Assembly (NCBI GenBank): GCA_934047225.1
Contig: OW204011.1
Location: 12,970,339-13,034,338 of the forward strand
Origin: Ypsolopha sequella
Lineage: Eukaryota > Arthropoda > Insecta > Lepidoptera > Ypsolophidae
Reading direction: 5' to 3'
DNA length: 64,000 nt
In this document: positions 11,108 through 21,222 of the stretch, piece by piece
Position numbering within the stretch: the stretch's first letter is position 1
Layout: each line of letters opens with the position of its first letter
Position numbers and translations under genes: made by a program
The notes under the pieces: generated by a model
What the model was told of the DNA's origin: nothing
The model's input: the letters and a program-made list of their open reading frames with translations, nothing else
The model's database searches: none

Positions 11108-11493
11108 TTATGAGGGAACAGATGAACATTCATACATACATACATACATACATACATACCGGTCAAAATCATAACCTTTTTTGCTTCGTCGTAGTCGGGT
11201 AATAAATAAATATAATGACTGCGAAGAACGAGCAATAAGAAAGAAACTGATCAAACCTATGTTTTGTTTAGAAAAATAGTGTCTGTGCACAGAAAACTTA
11301 AAAGGAATTACGAGAGGGGGCTTTTCTGATATATTCGGGAAGTTCGTTCCAGAGAAGCACACGAAAGAAATGTATTGAAATCCAGAATGATGAAGGGGAG
11401 TTGAGAGGAGAAGATTATTTGAGGATCGAAGTATTCTATCATGATTGTCAGACATGAATTTTACTATTGACTTGAGCTATGTCGGCGCATTTG

Positions 11494-11672
11494 GATCATT
11501 AATCACTACGTAACAAAGTCGCCTCCCGCTGTCTGTCTGTCCCTATGTATGCTTAGATCTTTAAAACTACGCAACGGATTTTGATGCCGTTTTTTTTTAA
11601 TAGATAGAGTGATTCAAGAGGAAGGTTTATATGTATAATACATGCCCGTGCGAAGCCGGGGCGGGTCGTTAG
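11494..11672 (+). mobile_element. Short Helitron-like repeat inserted in the LINE
   Basis: The stretch from about actacgtaacaaagtcgcct to the end gcgaagccggggcgggtcg-ttagt has the layout of a very common lepidopteran repeat whose right end is a GC hairpin followed by CTAGT/TTAGT, as in Helitron-like elements. The LINE reading frame resumes on both sides, which marks the insertion. Similar right ends occur at 47203-47236 and, more diverged, at 30560-30597. The Helitron assignment is from memory. Confidence 0.6.
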
Positions 11673-11823
11673 TTATACTATAAAGAAGACAAACAGTTCT
11701 CAAGTTTCTACGATCACGAATGGGAAGCCAATGATTATTTTGTCTCAAGCCAAATATGAAACAGATATTAGGTGTTGAGTAAGCGGAGTTTATTGAGATG
11801 CTTGGCATTAGCATCCAAGTATA

Positions 11824-12457
11824 ACCCGGAGCAATAAAGAAAGGAATCTTAGATGGCGCCCATCATCATCCCCTCTCACTCGCACTGTATATCTGTCTTC
11901 AGTCGCACACCTGCGTACTGCATGCAAAAAAAATAGTCTGGATTTGCCGCTCAAGCTTATTCCAAGCGTCTAGTTTCCCAACACAATGTTACTTGTTTCT
12001 TGTTAAATTTCACTCGTTCGTGTTGTTTTTTGTTAGGTTTTGTTGTTTTTGTTAAGTTTGACTGTTATTATATACTATTCCAAACTATGAGTCCTCGAAA
12101 ACGAGGAAAAGTGATCCATAGTGATGCACGTAAAACAGTGTATAACGTGATAAAATATTTTGATGAAGAAAAAAGGATGGACTAGTTCAAATACAATTTC
12201 TAGTCTAGCCAATATAGGAGCCAATTTTTTTTTTTAATTTCGCCGTTGGTGTTAGTACACATTGTTCCTGATCACTAACCGAGTCTGAAGTATGAATTCT
12301 GGCGGTTGATTAAATTTCACCTTGTATATTAAAATATACCAAAAATATTACAAAAAAAAATATTAAAGAATTAACTTTTTATGCTGTCTGTATCACTGAG
12401 CAATAAAATCACAGGTACATGCCGCCATTTTAGATTCCTTTCTTTAATGCTCCGGGT
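11824..12457 (+). mobile_element. 634-bp deletion derivative of an IS630/mariner-type transposon
   Basis: TIRs of at least 33 bp begin acccggagcaataaagaaag at the left and are inverted at the right (ctttctttaatgctccgggt). TA flanks both ends (11822-11823, 12458-12459). The interior keeps the first ~32 codons of a transposase-like ORF (12087-12185) and is otherwise deleted. It is inserted in the LINE carcass, whose frame resumes on each side. Confidence 0.82.
12087..12185 (+). pseudogene. Truncated transposase N-terminus
   Basis: ATG opens a 32-codon frame (MSPRKRGKVIHSDARKTVYN...FDEEKRMD) ending in TAG. The pattern 'S-ARK-VYNV--YF-EEK' is one I associate with the start of IS630-like DDE transposases annotated in insects. 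The rest, including all catalytic residues, is absent. A kept 5' stub plus intact TIRs is the usual form of a MITE made by internal deletion. Confidence 0.55.
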
Positions 12458-12822
12458 TAAAACAAATATCAGAATAGTCAATAATAGGTATAAGAAGGGA
12501 GTTGAAGTGGGTAGTACGTTTTTCAGAGTTAAAAGGGAATGAAGGAAGGCATAGAATTTTCGAGAAACTTTTTCAATTTGAGCATGTTTGTTCCCAGAAT
12601 GCCGCTACCTCGAGTCCCCCTTTCACAATCTCGCCGAGACTCGCCTGAAGGTGACAAAGCTATACGAGTAAGGCGAGTCGCAATAGATCTTTGTCCCCTT
12701 CATGGCGAGAGACTCGGCGAGAATGTAGAGCGCGTTTTACACCAGGCCTGGCACTCCCAAAAAGATTCGTTTGAGCATACCTCCATCTCTAACGCACGCA
12801 AAGAGAGTGTGATAGAGATGGA

Positions 12823-13342
12823 TGTAACCGCGGGGTTACAGAACTGCAGGGCTGATGAGATTTGAGGATATGACACGGGAGAAGAAAAGATTGTGGGAAA
12901 CAATGTGGGTGCACTGACCTGGTTGGAATGTTTCGATGGGCCGGCAAACGCGCCGCGTGTCGTCTCCTCTCGTTGGGCTGATTGAATTGGCGCTTTGGGC
13001 AGTGATGAGCTGGATGTCTTGGTTCTTGGTAACGTGAACACTACACTTTCACAATCTAAATAATGGGTCCGCAATATTATTTGTGCTGGCAGCGCGAATG
13101 TGTACACACGTGTCGTTCTCTAGACGATTCGGGCGGAACAGAGTGAGTGAGCCAACGCGCGGGTTGGCGCCAGCGCGCGAGTGCGCAGACGTGCGCCTCG
13201 GTTGGCGGCGCGAGCCGAACAGAGTGAGTGAACCGCGGGTTGGCGCCAGCGCGCGAGTCCATTGTGTCGCCAGGTGGCGCCAGCGCTGCGCCGCGAACAT
13301 TAGTCATGCACATGCGCGAACGTCACGCTGGTAGCGTGAACA
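12823..13342 (-). repeat. 3' LTR of the BEL/Pao element
   Basis: 520 bp, TG...CA, apparently identical to 15626-16145. It is GC-rich in its 5' half on the minus strand, with two internal copies of gggttggcgccagcgcgcga. The integrase frame stops inside it at 13300. Confidence 0.93.
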
Positions 13343-13930
13343 TCCTGGGGGGGCCGGGGCTGCGGCTCTTCTTGAGCTGAATCCAACGGCAGCCTGGCTA
13401 TCTTGAACACAGGTCGTCGCAGATTTCCATGGGCTGTGTCCAGATCCACAACTTGGATCACTCCATCCTTGCCAGGCATTGTGCGGAGAATTCTCCCCAG
13501 CTTCCATTGGAGCGGAGGCAGGTCATCCTCTTTGATGAGGACCAGTTCACCCACTTGAGGAGGGGAAGAAGGGGAGAGCCATTTGGAGCGGGTTTGCAGG
13601 GTATGGAGGTAGGATCTGGACCAGAGAGTCCAAAAGCGCTGAGAGAGCGCTTGAATGAGTTGAAACCGTTTAAGAGCAGATATGGGTCTGTCGTCAAAAG
13701 ACTGCTCAGGTAGAGCGGTGAGCGGACGACCAATAATGAAATGTCCGGCCGTGAGAGGTTCAAAGTCCGTAGGGTCGGATGAAATCGGGCAGAGGGGTCT
13801 TGAGTTGAGTATTATTTCGTGCAGAGCGCCGAACCAAGTTATGTGCTGATTCGCGAGCTTGTGAATGATTGCATCATTGTTTGACCTGAGGAAGTTCTGA
13901 ACTTCAATGAGCTGATTCCTAGCACCTACA
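13300..13930 (-). pseudogene. BEL/Pao integrase C-terminal fragment
   Basis: Minus-strand frame from VGARNQLIEVQNFL (about 13929) through HITWFGALHEIILNSRPL and FEPLTAGHFIIGRPL to the DUF5641-like end VLIKEDDLPPLQWKLGRI and GNLRRPVFKIARLPLDS. This order (linker after the catalytic Glu region, then the C-terminal beta-barrel-like domain) is that of Pao/BEL integrases. The catalytic core, RT, RNase H and gag are missing. The upstream breakpoint is at about 13930, just after the sequence that follows the second catalytic Asp in the family. The frame itself is open and its stop codon lies 43 bp inside the LTR. Confidence 0.85.
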
Positions 13931-14084
13931 CAGTTTTAAAACCTAACAGGGCTCGTGCTGAGTGAAATTGACCATGTACGTCTGCTATTTTAAGTGAGAC
14001 GGTTGGCAACAAAATTGGTGTGTTAGTGACGTTCACTACACGTTGTGCGGAGTTACAAGAATTCTCTGTTGGAGTTGAAGTCAT

Positions 14085-14315
14085 TGAGTGAAAATGAACT
14101 GAGTGTGTATGTGATGAGTGTGTGTGTGATGAGTGTGCTGAGTGCGCTGAGTGCTGGTTTCATTGAGTGAAAATGAGCTGAATGTGTATGTGATGAGTGA
14201 ATGTGTGAGTGAAAATGAGCTGAGTGTGTATGTGCTGATTGAATGTGTGAGTGAAAATGAGCTGAGTGTGTATGTGCTGATTGAATGTGTGATGAGTGTG
14301 ACTATATGTGAAAAT
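14085..14315 (+). repeat. Degenerate gagtg-type repeats inside the BEL/Pao element
   Basis: Irregular reiterations of gtgagtgaaaatgagctgag and tgtgtatgtgctgattgaat. The short plus-strand frame across them is a by-product. Confidence 0.8.
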
Positions 14316-15625
14316 GAGTTATTAAAACTTGAGCGCTACCAACTCCAACGTGCGGATAGCTTGTAACTTGCGCGGGCCGAAATAACAAAGGCTATGTTCA
14401 AACGGAACACGGAAAATAAACCCGGTTAAAAAAGCAGACAATAACACGAAAAAACTGTCGGCAATATATCACTGCGACACGAGATTACCGTAACATTAAA
14501 TATCGAAAAGGGCTGATCAACTTGTTAGACAATAACACGAAAAAACTGACGGCAATATATCATAACAGTATATTTACAACAAAACATCAGTCGTCGAAAA
14601 TTCTATTTATAGAATAAAATACCTACCTACTGCACCGAGCGCGTAAACAAACAAAGAATGTATTTACCTAGCCGAAATCGGATCTAAATGAGCGGACAAT
14701 CCAATGATGCAAATCAAGCTTTGGTAACGTAATAATACGTAAACGTAAACGTTCGTTACGTAATAACTTATGTATACGTGGGTTTTACGTATGTGCGTAA
14801 CTTACGTAAATGCACGAAATAAAGCAAATTTATACTCGCACCGAAAAAATATCTCGCAAAATACGTGGGTAGATTTAACTTTTCGGGCGATACAAAACTT
14901 GTAACACGTTATGAAACTTAAAATGTGAACTATTTACGAGCAGAGTTGAATCACTTCGAGAACATTTGAAAAGATTGGGTCGGGAGTTACATGTAAAAAA
15001 TGGTACCTAACAGTGTTGAGCAAAATGCTGACTTTGAGTTTAATTAATTTTACGTATGGGGTTTATAAGGGCTGATAATTAATCCCGGGGAGTGACGGGG
15101 GGGGGTTTAATAAAGAAATATAGTGGACTGTAACAAACAATTGGGCTGAATGGATAACCAATTCCAGAACACAAGATAAGGTGTCAAATTAATACCCGGC
15201 ACCGGGTCTATAAAATTTTGTTATTTGTTTAAACAAAATGGGTGATCCAAAAGGATATAATTATATTATCTGAGCTGAATAATAATAACAAACGGGATGA
15301 ACGTGAGTTTATTCTGTGCCGGGGGCGGGGGGCCGGTTCTATACCGATAAATGGAATGTTCTAGGCGGCGGCGGTTCTAATTACCTACCCGCAATAGGTA
15401 TTCGAGACCACAAAATATTTTTTGCCGGGAAAGGGGGCAAAATATGTAACCGGGTGAAAATGGACTGTAAATCGACGGGGGCTGGTTCAAACAAAGTTAA
15501 GGGCCGGCGGGGGGGAGGCGGGGGGTGATATAAACCAAAAATTTTCCGCTCGACGGACCAAAATTTTTCTTGGATTGAAAATGTTTTACTACCGGCTCGA
15601 AATCGATCCGGCCGAAGAACCAAAA

Positions 15626-16145
15626 TGTAACCGCGGGGTTACAGAACTGCAGGGCTGATGAGATTTGAGGATATGACACGGGAGAAGAAAAGATTGTGGG
15701 AAACAATGTGGGTGCACTGACCTGGTTGGAATGTTTCGATGGGCCGGCAAACGCGCCGCGTGTCGTCTCCTCTCGTTGGGCTGATTGAATTGGCGCTTTG
15801 GGCAGTGATGAGCTGGATGTCTTGGTTCTTGGTAACGTGAACACTACACTTTCACAATCTAAATAATGGGTCCGCAATATTATTTGTGCTGGCAGCGCGA
15901 ATGTGTACACACGTGTCGTTCTCTAGACGATTCGGGCGGAACAGAGTGAGTGAGCCAACGCGCGGGTTGGCGCCAGCGCGCGAGTGCGCAGACGTGCGCC
16001 TCGGTTGGCGGCGCGAGCCGAACAGAGTGAGTGAACCGCGGGTTGGCGCCAGCGCGCGAGTCCATTGTGTCGCCAGGTGGCGCCAGCGCTGCGCCGCGAA
16101 CATTAGTCATGCACATGCGCGAACGTCACGCTGGTAGCGTGAACA
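15626..16145 (-). repeat. 5' LTR of the BEL/Pao element
   Basis: 520 bp, apparently identical to the 3' LTR. Immediately inside it on the minus strand is ttttggttcttcggccggat, where a primer-binding site would be expected; the tRNA was not identified. TSD atgga follows at 16146-16150. Confidence 0.93.
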
Positions 16146-16150
16146 ATGGA

Positions 16151-17138
16151 TATACGACCGAACGATATTCGATCGAATTTTGTCACTTCGGAGTAGGCCC
16201 TCTGTTTCCTGTGGTGTGTGTGTGTGTGTTATTTTCTCCGCTCGCGCCCGCTCTACATGCAAAAGTGGGGCCTTAGGTAACGGCATTTATATTGGGTAAT
16301 AACGACTAGGGACTGAATATGGATTCTGTAGATACCACAGAACTATTAATAAGGAATAGAAATGCCATGAAAGCCGTGACTGCGACGCACCGATTTGATC
16401 AATGCGTCAAGACATAACCCGCGGGCCTCTCATTTCTCAACCGAACGAACGCGTTTGAACAAACATATTGTAAAAATGGTGTATTGCAGCGTGGCAATTG
16501 TTGTAACTCTTCAAATAAGACATCGAAAGGAATTTCATTTCACTCGACATTTATTTACTGTGATATTTACAGAATAAACATTGCGGTAAATAAAATTTCA
16601 ACCTTACCATGAAATATTTATAGCGTAGCGTTGAAATTAGACAATATTTTGTTCATTGCAGCTTATAAAGAGTGTCACACATTGAGTTAGAATATTAGGT
16701 AACGCCACAATGTATATTTTTTCGAACATTATCAACACGAACCTAACTGTGTCATAGTACGGCCGCTGGTCATGGCTTTTAACACATATGTGTAATAGCT
16801 TGGTTCAGTGCCATGACGTGTTTGGTATTTTACATCTAAGCTTCATAGCAATACGGTGGTATTTTGGCTGTATGAAGCCGGGTGAATCTATGTGTGCGCC
16901 GCGTATGTTTACTAACTAGGTTTTACTAAGTTATTCCAAAAAGTGGCGACAGCGGTGCTGGTATAAAATTTGTGTCACGCCATCCCCGTGGTAGACACCC
17001 AAACGTATAAAGTTATAAATAATACTGGTTTAGTGTTTTTAATAATTCTTCGAAGTTTTACGTTATGAAGTATCAAAACGTAATTCGCATATTCAATGTA
17101 AAACAACGATATTATTTCGATAAAGTTATCGTTATACG
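16151..17138. other. Unassigned intronic sequence
   Basis: A short (gt)n run lies near 16214-16230. No gene or paired repeat was recognised. Confidence 0.45.
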
Positions 17139-17767
17139 GGTGAATTTGTGAACATCGTCCAAATTCATACTTGAGCTTCGGTAAGTGATCAGCATAATAA
17201 ACCAATTACGATTTTTGTAAAATTCATAATATGAAATTTCAACTCCCCATAGTGATTCACTCAGGACTGGGAGTGAATTACTATGGGGAGTCAAAACTCT
17301 CTCAAAATCGATATTTGGTTCGTGCCCCAAAAAAGTATAATCAAGTACTGAGTAACACTGATATTTTCTTAGAAAGTTTGCACTCTTATAAGAATAAGGT
17401 TTCATTTATTGTGACAAATAAGTAACAAACCATGTATGTACAAGGAATTATGATATGTATAATAATGCTGTGTTTCTGTATAAATACTGTATAAATTTCG
17501 CACTCATACTGTAAATTTTTATCATTTAACTGTAGGTTATGAGCTAATTTATGTTTGATCTTTCTTATGGTTCTTTAGGTTAGTTTGTGTTTATATTAAT
17601 GTACTTTATCTGTGTTGTAACTGTTTGTTAACCTGAGTAAATAAATAAATAAATAAATAAAACATTATACGAATTTCACAAAAATTATTATCGATTCATG
17701 ATGGTGATCGCTTACCAAGCCTCCAGTTTGAATTTGGACGATGATCTAAAAGTCACCTTGTATATAG
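17139..17767. mobile_element. Palindromic MITE B, copy 1, interrupted by a LINE tail
   Basis: 17139-17296 and 17661-17767 together match the foldback copies at 33319-33580 and 45474-45728: atcgtccaaattcatact, agtgatcag, the central tatggggagtc, and at the right aagcctccagt, atttggacgatgatc and agtcaccttgta. The left terminus is truncated. The break inside the palindrome is filled by 17297-17660. Confidence 0.8.
17297..17660 (+). mobile_element. LINE 3' fragment with (aaat)n tail nested in MITE B
   Basis: It starts in the last codons of an ORF2-like frame (RAPKKYNQVLSNTDIFLESL, stop TAA at about 17423) and continues through an AT-rich 3' UTR to aactgtttgttaacctgag and (taaa)n. The 5' truncation and A-rich tail are typical of target-primed insertion. 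Confidence 0.7.
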
Positions 17768-17914
17768 CGATATATAACTTTGTTTTATGCACATTTGCAT
17801 CAAAATAACGTTATTTGTCGATATAATTAACATTCGACTGCAATAACGTTTCGTATTTTATAACATTACAGTCACCATCGACAACGTTTTAAATAGATTA
17901 CGCTATTTCAAGAT

Positions 17915-18080
17915 CTGGGGGTCTACCGCGTAATTCTAATTTTCATCAACATCAACTTGAGATTGAAATTTGCCGTGCGTGCGACAACGCCCGCCTAACA
18001 TGCCATCTCTTTTGCACGCGTTGAATTTCGCATGCATTTGCTTGAAGTTGATACAAATCAGAATTACGCGGTAGACCCGC
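17915..18080. mobile_element. Foldback MITE
   Basis: gggtctaccgcgtaattct near 17920-17940 is inverted as agaattacgcggtagaccc near 18060-18078, with further pairing inside (atcaacatcaactt against aagttgat). Confidence 0.75.
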
Positions 18081-18147
18081 TGCTCGTGTTACCCCTTTAG
18101 TAGCTTTGCCACACCTAGTTACTTCGACACTTAAAATAGAAACTAAT

Positions 18148-18326
18148 CTGTAGCGTAAGCATGAAAACATCTCCGTGTAGTTGCGTTTGAATCTACTTAG
18201 GTTTCCATACGTAGCTGTTAGTTCCGCTACAGGCCGCTTGGAGCGGTTTCCCAGATTCCATACGATTTTGATGTAGTTCGAAACGCAACTATACGGAGTT
18301 GTTTTCATGCTTAGGCTACTGTTCCC
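18148..18326. mobile_element. Foldback MITE
   Basis: gtagcgtaagcatgaaaaca and gtagttgcgtttgaat at the left pair with aacgcaactatacggagttg and ttttcatgcttaggctac at the right. Non-coding. Confidence 0.8.
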
Positions 18327-18380
18327 CTTTCTAATCTGTGATCACTTCCATAAATATGCTAATCTAAAAACACGGCTCAC

Positions 18381-18588
18381 CTCACAAATCCATAAATTGC
18401 TTTCGGAGTGGTACTGTTTCTTGTGCTGATCAGATTCCTCCTTGTTCTTAAATTTAATGTCACACGGTTCACAGTACAGCTGCCGGTAGTTTGGTACCTT
18501 GTTCCTTCTGCGTTTCACCTTTGGCACTAAGTCGGTATTTTTATGCTTCCCTTTTTTTGTGCCGGCAGGTCTTTCTGCTTTTGGTAAA
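18381..18588 (-). CDS. Exon 3 of the ZAD zinc-finger gene: basic linker and first C2H2 finger
   Basis: The acceptor is a (T)n-AG at 18589-18600, entered in phase 2 so that exon 2's final AG plus T makes Ser. The exon encodes a lysine/arginine-rich linker (KKGKHKN..., KVKRRRNK), then one finger CEPC-x12-H-x4-H, and stops at WICE before the strong donor GAG|GTGAGC. WICE gives the first Cys of the next finger, completed by MCGK in the exon at 8058-8205. Phase 0 at the end matches that exon. The 208 nt fits the phases exactly. Confidence 0.88.
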
Positions 18589-19039
18589 CTAAAAAAAAAA
18601 AAAAACAAATAATGGTCTATCACTGACTTTAATAAATATTAAGACATCTATCATATTTTATTAAAATTTTTAGGGCGGTATATTAGCACCTCTTATTGTA
18701 GAGTAGCAGACTTCTAGATAATTTAAAATTACAGACGTTATTCATTCCATTTAAACCAAAAAGACAAAGCTTCTGCTTGTCAACGTTAAATGGAGCTAGC
18801 GAGAACAGGACTATTTTATTTGGACTGAGGCTACATAATGTGTCTTCACTTTGATAAGCTAATTCTGTTCTAGTTTGGAACTGCTCAGATTACTTCTCAT
18901 TGCAGACACAAAATTCCAAAAATGCCCTTTTTGCATATCTGCCAACTATTTTAGACCTATGCTGTCGATACACAAAAACATATGTACCGCCATGTTTTAC
19001 TTTTTTTAAGGAACCCTAAGAAAATATATTTTCAGTTAC
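18589..19039 (-). other. Intron 2 of the ZAD zinc-finger gene
   Basis: 451 bp between the donor AG|GTAACT (19039) and the T-tract acceptor (18589). Nothing else was seen inside. Confidence 0.7.
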
Positions 19040-19347
19040 CTCTCTGAGAGTGTACGTTTCTTTTTTCTACCAACTTTAGTAATCTTTACACTATTTTTGA
19101 CAAAATCATCTGGAATCTCGGCTTTTATGTCTAGCTTGTTGTCTTCGAATATTGTGACTTCAACAAAACCATCAGCCCCATAATCAGAATTTGTCTCCGT
19201 TACTTCAGATTTAACTTTTGTATCTAACAACAGGTTTTGGAACATCTCTTGGGAGTGAAGGCATGTGGTTTTGAATTGATACGCTGTGTTCAAGTTGCAG
19301 AAGCAAACGTCACAAATCTGTGACGGTAGCCCATCGTTTTGATCTAC
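19040..19347 (-). CDS. Exon 2 of the ZAD zinc-finger gene: end of ZAD and acidic linker
   Basis: The exon starts after tttgcatttcag at GTA GAT CAA, phase 0. It supplies the second Cys pair of the ZAD domain (LPSQICDVC, full-protein residues ~61-69) and the helical end of the domain (FCNLNTAYQFKTTCLHSQEM...LLL). An acidic, disordered-looking linker and a basic patch (GRKKKRT) follow. It ends AG|GTAACT in phase 2 after 308 nt. The acidic stretch between ZAD and fingers is usual in this insect family. Confidence 0.9.
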
Positions 19348-19978
19348 CTGAAATGCAAATCATGATGTAACCTTACTGTATTCTGAAGAAATTAATATAA
19401 ATAATTCAGTTAAAGGAAATAGACTATATGAGACAGGTAGACAAAGATATATGTTTTTCTTTTTTTCATTAACCTGAATTCCTGCTGTCTTGTATTTTCT
19501 TATCCCTTAGTTAAAGTAGATATAAATGTATAGTATAAGTTTTATGTTAAAAAAAAGACATGTTCTTGCTAAGTTTCTTGCCCTTCTTCTTAGCAAGACT
19601 AATCAAATGGGCGGAGGTAGGCATATATTTATATATGTAACCTATTAGTATGTAGTATATAGGATGGGATTTAATTCATGGGATGGGATTGGTTGTTAAT
19701 TCATATATATATTTTTCAATATTTTTGGTTTGGCCATAGATAGGCTTTAGAAAGTATCCAGTTGGCGATACTAAGCCTCTTAAAATATACCTAAACATCA
19801 TCGAAAATTATTTCGATGCCTAAACATTCATGTAAAAAACATATTCCAAATATTTGTATCTTCAGCACTTTAGGCTGTGTGTTGTCTCTTAGTCAATTAG
19901 TCATAGACCTGTCATAAATATAAAAAAGCATATAGAAAGTAAAAATTATGTATCATCAGTAAAAAATAGTGAACTTAC
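19348..19978 (-). other. Intron 1 of the ZAD zinc-finger gene
   Basis: 631 bp. It contains a dispersed repeat (19549-19676) and, near 19725-19790, a short stretch (ttggtttggcca...ggctttagaaagta) also found near 48530-48590. Confidence 0.75.
19549..19676 (+). repeat. Dispersed repeat shared with 45967-46090
   Basis: About 125 bp nearly identical in both places, including ttgctaagtttcttgccctt, gggcggaggtaggca and tagtatgtagtatataggat. It is probably the 3' part of a non-LTR element. The unit contains a short inverted repeat, ttgctaag...cttagcaa. Confidence 0.85.
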
Positions 19979-20140
19979 AAGGACACCTGTGCAGAATTGC
20001 AACTTATCGACAACACTATCCATTTTAGTGGTTTTGTTGAATATCTGATTCATTCCCTTGTCACGGGACATGCATACCCTGCAGGATTCCATCATGTTTG
20101 TGGCACATGCTCTTTTAGAATCTTCTTGAAAAGACTCCAT
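19979..20140 (-). CDS. Exon 1 of a ZAD-C2H2 zinc-finger transcription factor
   Basis: 54 codons from ATG at 20140 to GTC CTT|GTAAGT (phase 0). Residues 20-23 are CRVC, which with CDVC in exon 2 makes the four-cysteine zinc site of the ZAD (zinc-finger-associated) dimerisation domain. The whole gene reads ZAD, acidic linker, basic patch, one finger, then pairs of fingers in separate exons. Such proteins are nuclear DNA-binding factors, a family much expanded in insects; the target is unknown. A second in-frame ATG pair (codons 16-17) could also start it. An upstream ATG out of frame makes a 14-codon overlapping uORF. The gene runs right to left for at least 18 kb. Confidence 0.9.
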
Positions 20141-20218
20141 CCTTGGAGAATTGTTTCATTTGTTTTTTTGGTATCACAAATTACCTTTTTTCACACTAAA
20201 CCACAAAACTCAGTGCAC

Positions 20219-20251
20219 TAAACCTTAGAATCACACACACACACTTATATA
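20219..20251 (-). promoter_or_regulatory. Probable core promoter of the ZAD gene (TATA box plus TTAGTG start)
   Basis: On the minus strand TATATAAG starts at 20251. An initiator-like TTAGTG puts its A at 20219, 32 nt downstream, which is the normal TATA spacing. The first coding ATG is about 80 nt further on. No transcript evidence is available here. Confidence 0.6.
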
Positions 20252-20447
20252 GCTAAATATACCCATAGACTGAAAGGTATCGACAAAAAGACTGAAACAG
20301 TCTGTTTTAAAACAGTTAAATGAAAATCACATATCATAAAATGAAAATTATAAGAAACGAAAAATTTTTTGTGAAAAACGTTTGGATATTTACTTTTTTT
20401 ATATAGTTTTACGGCTCTGGATGCCAATCCTTTTGATCAAACGGTTT

Positions 20448-20917
20448 TTATTATTTTTCAATGCATGTGCTCGTATTATAAAGGCCCACTTTTTATGCAT
20501 CGAAACCAAACAAAAAGTCGATTATTTTGCCCTAGGGCTTTATTATTATTATTTTTATTTATTTATTTACAATGGTTGGCTAACCTGCAGCCTTTCCTGT
20601 GTACCACAGAGTACATTATTATATACAGAAATTATTATTATGTTATTATTATTACATTATTATGTACCATTGATGTTATACTTTTTTTCCACTGTTTAAC
20701 GGCTCTGGATACAGTCCCTTTGAGCCAATTATAATTTAAAGTTCACAAGATTATATTTGTTTTCATTTCCTCACACTATGCATTGAAAAACGTAGTATGA
20801 TACACGGGCGTAAAAGCAATAAATTACTCGGTTACGTTTAAAACACTCGCTACGCTCGTGTTTTAAATCGTCCTCGTAGTTTATTCCTTTTCGCCCTAGT
20901 AGCATAAACTACTATTT
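20448..20917 (+). repeat. Interspersed repeat A, copy 3 (longest)
   Basis: Same family as 2757-3165 and 9470-9800. It carries an extra ~65-bp att/tta-rich insert after gtgtaccacag, flanked by a repeated gtac word (about 20610-20667), so an insertion or slippage event is specific to this copy. A fragment of the family also lies at 52978-53043. Confidence 0.88.
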
Positions 20918-21222
20918 ACGTTTACGCAGTGCTGCCAGATCCATAGGTAAAGAACTAGACCGATAATGACTCTTGTAAAGTTTCCCGCCGTGGCTCAGAG
21001 CAAAAAGCGGCAATAAAAAATTTTTACAAAATACTGAAATTTAATATTTAAAAATGGCACATTCTAGCGTTCCATCGAAATAGTATCTTCTTCTGTACTG
21101 AAATGTCCAAACAATCACCTCAATAAAATGAAATTTTAACAAAAAAATAGCAACCGACTTCAATAGTAACAGCAGTCATTCACTAAAAAGTTAATAATAA
21201 TTCTATAAAGACCGATGGTACT

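Larger units (their letters stand above)
11108..12600 (-). pseudogene. Non-LTR retrotransposon (LINE) ORF2 C-terminal carcass, interrupted twice
   Basis: Minus-strand reading gives the thumb and tail region of a jockey/CR1-like reverse transcriptase in pieces: LLIPIIDYSDIC (about 12520-12475), YLDANAKHLNKLRLL and HWLPIRDRRNLRTVCLLYSI (about 11820-11675), then NDPNAPT (stop) LKSIVKFMSD and RSSNNLLLSTPLH (about 11495-11390). Motifs such as WLPIRxRRN and LCLLY are familiar from this region of insect LINEs. The pieces are separated by a DNA element (11824-12457) and a Helitron-like insertion (11494-11672). Frameshifts and a TAG show it is dead. The far 5' part is missing. Confidence 0.75.
12823..16145 (-). 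mobile_element. BEL/Pao LTR retrotransposon, non-autonomous, very young
   Basis: Two 520-bp direct repeats (12823-13342 and 15626-16145) appear identical on reading through both, begin TG and end CA, and are flanked by the 5-bp duplication atgga (12818-12822 and 16146-16150). The only coding remnant is an integrase C-terminus ending against the left LTR, so the element runs right to left on the minus strand and 15626-16145 is its 5' LTR. Of the expected gag-pol nothing else is seen. Instead 13931-15625 holds gtga-rich degenerate repeats, a duplicated aacacgaaaaaact block and G-rich runs. Identical LTRs with a gutted interior imply recent copying by enzymes supplied in trans. Confidence 0.9.

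Noticed and set aside
13083..13334. Frames inside the BEL/Pao LTR (repeated at 15886-16137)
   Set aside because: They occur twice only because the LTR is duplicated; no protein similarity.
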